DNA of 7,149 nucleotides, from NCBI GenBank assembly GCA_002898135.1, contig BDTQ01000202.1, positions 1-7,149 on the forward strand, read 5' to 3'. Below the pieces are notes generated by a model that was given only the letters and a program-made list of their open reading frames with translations, ran no database searches and had not been told where the DNA came from. Source of the stretch: a bacterium BMS3Bbin07. GTDB taxonomy: Bacteria; Nitrospirota; Thermodesulfovibrionia; Thermodesulfovibrionales; JdFR-85. Position 1 is the stretch's first letter. Each line of letters opens with the position of its first letter. The translations under genes were made by a program, and so were the position numbers. Positions 5,223 to 7,149 of the stretch are shown piece by piece.

Positions 5223-6554
5223 ATGTTTGACTCTTTAAGTGAAAAGTTAGAAGCTGTATTTTCAAAGCTCAAGGGCAGGGGGTTTTTAAAGGAAGAGGAT
5301 GTTGATGTTGCCCTCAGAGAGCTGAGGCTCGTCCTCTTGGAGGCTGACGTTAACTTCAGGGTGGTCAAGGATTTTATCGCCCGTCTGAGGGAAAAGGCCA
5401 TAGGTAAGGAGGTCCTTGAGAGTTTAACCCCCGGTCAGCAGGTCGTAAAGATCGTTCATGTGGAGTTGATCGAGCTCCTCGGCAGTCAGAATGAAAGGAT
5501 ATTATTCGCTCCAAATCCCCCGACAGTAATCATGATGATCGGTCTTCAGGGTTCCGGTAAGACAACGACTGCGGCAAAACTTGCCAATCTGTTTAAAAAA
5601 CAGGGCAGGAGACCCATGCTTGTGGCTGCAGACCTGCAGAGACCTGCTGCAATTGATCAGTTGACCACATTAGGGGCCCAGATTGACGTTCCTGTCTTCT
5701 CCGCCCGGGATGAAAAAGACCCTGTAGCAGTTTCCAGTGCATCCCTGAAAAAGGCACGGCTGGATGCGAGGGATATACTTATAATAGATACCGCAGGACG
5801 GCTCCATATTGATGAAGAGTTGATGAGTCAACTCGAGGGTATTAAGGCCGCGGTAAAGCCGGATGAGGTCCTCTTTGTGGCTGATGCCATGACAGGACAG
5901 GATGCCGTTACTGTTGCAAAGAGTTTTAATGAGCAGACGGGCATAGACGGTATAATACTGACAAAGATGGATGGAGACGCAAGGGGTGGCGCTGCCCTGT
6001 CGATAAGGGCTGTAACCGGCAAACCCATCAAGTTCATCGGTGTCGGTGAAAAGATAGACATGATAGAGCCCTTTCACCCTGACAGGGTTGCATCAAGAAT
6101 CCTCGGGATGGGCGATGTCCTCAGCTTTATCGAGAAGGCCCAGGAGGCGGTTGATGTTAAAGAGGCTGAGGCGCTTCAGAAGAAGATTACTGATGAGACT
6201 TTTACCCTTGAAGATCTCAGGGAGCAGTTGCGGAAAATAAAGTCAATGGGGTCGATAGAGAGCCTCCTCTCCATGATACCCGGCATGGGTAAACAGCTGA
6301 AGGGTGTGCAGGTGGATGAGAAGGAGTTTTCAAGGATAGAGGCCATTATAAGCTCCATGACCCCGCGTGAAAGAAGAAATCCCCATATACTGAACGGCAG
6401 CAGAAAGAAGAGGATTGCCCTTGGAAGCGGCACAACCGTTACCCATGTAAACAGGTTGCTGAAGCAGTACAAGGAGATGAAGCGGATGTTGAAGATGTTT
6501 AAAGGCAAGAAGGGTAAAAAAGGTAGATTCAGGGGTATGCCGATGCCCTTTTAA
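5223..6554 (+). CDS. ffh: Signal recognition particle protein Ffh (SRP54)
   Basis: The 443-residue product has the usual bacterial Ffh length and all three domains. The N domain (about 1-90) contains [20 protein letters not shown]. The GTPase (G) domain has the P-loop [11 protein letters not shown] (107-117), [11 protein letters not shown], the G3 motif DTAGR (189-193) and the G4 motif [10 protein letters not shown] from residue 247. The methionine-rich M domain includes [16 protein letters not shown] and a helix-turn-helix that binds 4.5S RNA ([15 protein letters not shown]), then a lysine-rich tail. Ffh binds signal peptides as they leave the ribosome and docks with FtsY. The ATG follows GAGGGA only 9 bases after trxA, so the two are probably co-transcribed from the consensus promoter. 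The 4.5S RNA gene is not in this window. Confidence 0.97.
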   Translation: MFDSLSEKLEAVFSKLKGRGFLKEEDVDVALRELRLVLLEADVNFRVVKDFIARLREKAIGKEVLESLTPGQQVVKIVHVELIELLGSQNERILFAPNPPTVIMMIGLQGSGKTTTAAKLANLFKKQGRRPMLVAADLQRPAAIDQLTTLGAQIDVPVFSARDEKDPVAVSSASLKKARLDARDILIIDTAGRLHIDEELMSQLEGIKAAVKPDEVLFVADAMTGQDAVTVAKSFNEQTGIDGIILTKMDGDARGGAALSIRAVTGKPIKFIGVGEKIDMIEPFHPDRVASRILGMGDVLSFIEKAQEAVDVKEAEALQKKITDETFTLEDLREQLRKIKSMGSIESLLSMIPGMGKQLKGVQVDEKEFSRIEAIISSMTPRERRNPHILNGSRKKRIALGSGTTVTHVNRLLKQYKEMKRMLKMFKGKKGKKGRFRGMPMPF

Positions 6555-6588
6555 ATGGGGCGGGGTTTACTTTCCACTATCAAGTATA

Positions 6589-6600
6589 TTAAAATTTTAA
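6589..6600. promoter_or_regulatory. AT-only perfect palindrome in the rpsP leader
   Basis: TTAAAATTTTAA is a perfect 12-base palindrome in the 103-base gap between ffh and rpsP. The surrounding sequence is AT-rich and has possible promoter-like hexamers, such as TTGTAT (6603-6608) 18 bases before TAAATA (6627-6632), but none is close to consensus. It could be part of a promoter or a binding site, or could reflect composition alone. I see no clear intrinsic terminator after ffh, so read-through into rpsP is likely. Confidence 0.25.
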
Positions 6601-6657
6601 GGTTGTATACCCGATTGCCGGTATGCTAAATATAGTTCAGATGCAGGAGGTGAGTAG

Positions 6658-6894
6658 TTGGTAAAGATCAGGTTAACAAGGTTGGGGGCTCATAAGAGAC
6701 CTTTTTACAGAGTTGTTGTTGCAGATTCAAGGACCAGAAGAGACGGAGCCTTTATTGAGATCGTGGGTTTTTATAATCCAATGAAGGACCCCTCTGAAAT
6801 AAAGATTGACACGGAAAAGGCCAGGTTCTGGTTACAGCGTGGTGCGCAACCGACTGATGCGGTCAAGAGGCTATTACAGAAGGCTGGCCTGTAG
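6658..6894 (+). CDS. rpsP: 30S ribosomal protein S16
   Basis: The 78-residue product matches bacterial S16 from end to end: [20 protein letters not shown] at the N-terminus, [20 protein letters not shown] in the centre, then [19 protein letters not shown] and a C-terminal LLQKAGL. It is at the compact end of the family's size range. S16 is an early-assembly 30S protein that contacts the 5' domain of 16S rRNA. The start is TTG, fixed by the conserved M-V-K-I-R beginning and by AGGAGGTGA (6645-6653) directly upstream; no in-frame ATG is available. It sits in the ffh-rpsP-khpA order typical of many bacteria and is probably followed by rimM, trmD and rplS beyond the window. Confidence 0.96.
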   Translation: MVKIRLTRLGAHKRPFYRVVVADSRTRRDGAFIEIVGFYNPMKDPSEIKIDTEKARFWLQRGAQPTDAVKRLLQKAGL

Positions 6895-6927
6895 GCAGCC
6901 GAATCAATCTGATGGAGGTAGCAGAAG

Positions 6928-7149
6928 ATGAAAGAATTAGTGGAATCTATGGCTAAAGCTTTGGTTGACAGACCGGAAGAGGTCGTTGTACAGGAAGTTG
7001 AAGGTGAAAAAACCACTGTTCTTGAACTCAGAGTGGCTCAGAGTGATCTTGGCAAGGTAATAGGAAAACAGGGAAAAACAGCGCGGGCCATGAGGACAAT
7101 CCTTTCTGCAGCAGGAACCAAGATGGGTAAACGCTGTGTCCTTGAAATT
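6928..7149 (+). CDS. khpA: KH-domain RNA-binding protein KhpA (3' end outside window)
   Basis: Seventy-four codons are visible before the window ends without a stop. KhpA (YlqC) proteins are usually about 75-80 residues, so only a few codons are missing. The visible part covers the small KH domain: [19 protein letters not shown], a strand containing [15 protein letters not shown], the GxxG RNA-contact loop GKQG at residues 47-50, then [13 protein letters not shown] and KRCVLEI. In other bacteria KhpA binds RNA, often with KhpB (Jag/EloR). The ATG follows TGGAGG (6913-6918), with a 33-base gap from rpsP, consistent with one operon. Confidence 0.93.
   Translation, partial: MKELVESMAKALVDRPEEVVVQEVEGEKTTVLELRVAQSDLGKVIGKQGKTARAMRTILSAAGTKMGKRCVLEI

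Noticed and set aside
5670..6077. 135-codon open frame on the - strand
   Set aside because: It is fully opposite the GTPase domain of ffh, which is unambiguous; no domain is recognisable in the antisense product.

Overview
This 7.1 kb window reads as ordinary bacterial chromosome, with every recognisable gene on the + strand. The mix of genes suggests an anaerobic or respiratory Gram-negative lineage of the Nitrospirota or Desulfobacterota kind: a ZapB-like tail followed by zapA, System II (ResB/CcsA) cytochrome c maturation, NtrC-family regulators, trxA, and the ffh-rpsP-khpA block. This assignment is an inference from gene content and style of sequence; there is no marker gene here that fixes the phylum.

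Layout. Bases 2-67 are the last codons of a coiled-coil protein, probably ZapB-like. Next come zapA (128-394) and an unrecognised small membrane protein that overlaps it (387-719). A gene-free stretch of about 400 bases (720-1124) holds two kinds of palindromic repeat and the leader of the next operon. resB (1125-2549) and ccsA (2542-3624) overlap by 8 bases and encode the two halves of the System II haem export and cytochrome c synthetase complex. Two response regulators follow (3722-4369 and 4442-4795). The first is the most unusual gene in the window: an NtrC-type regulator whose central AAA+ sigma54-activating domain is absent, although short sequences that normally border that domain remain on both sides. 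The second is a stand-alone receiver. Neither has a histidine kinase in view.

A sigma70-type promoter with perfect consensus hexamers (4802-4831) then drives trxA (4884-5213), which lies 9 bases from ffh (5223-6554). After a 103-base AT-rich gap come rpsP (6658-6894, TTG start) and a khpA-type KH-domain gene (6928 to the window edge). This is the familiar ribosome and protein-targeting cluster that usually continues into rimM-trmD-rplS.

How the genes relate. ResB and CcsA work as one membrane complex. Thioredoxin supplies cytosolic reducing power and could in principle feed the thiol-reduction branch that System II needs, but no CcdA or ResA is visible. Ffh, S16 and KhpA belong to translation and co-translational membrane targeting. 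I found no CRISPR array, transposase, tRNA, rRNA, toxin-antitoxin pair or defence gene. I do not see a convincing undescribed multi-gene system. The items that best repay a second look are the AAA+-less NtrC derivative and the nested palindromic element between zapA and resB.
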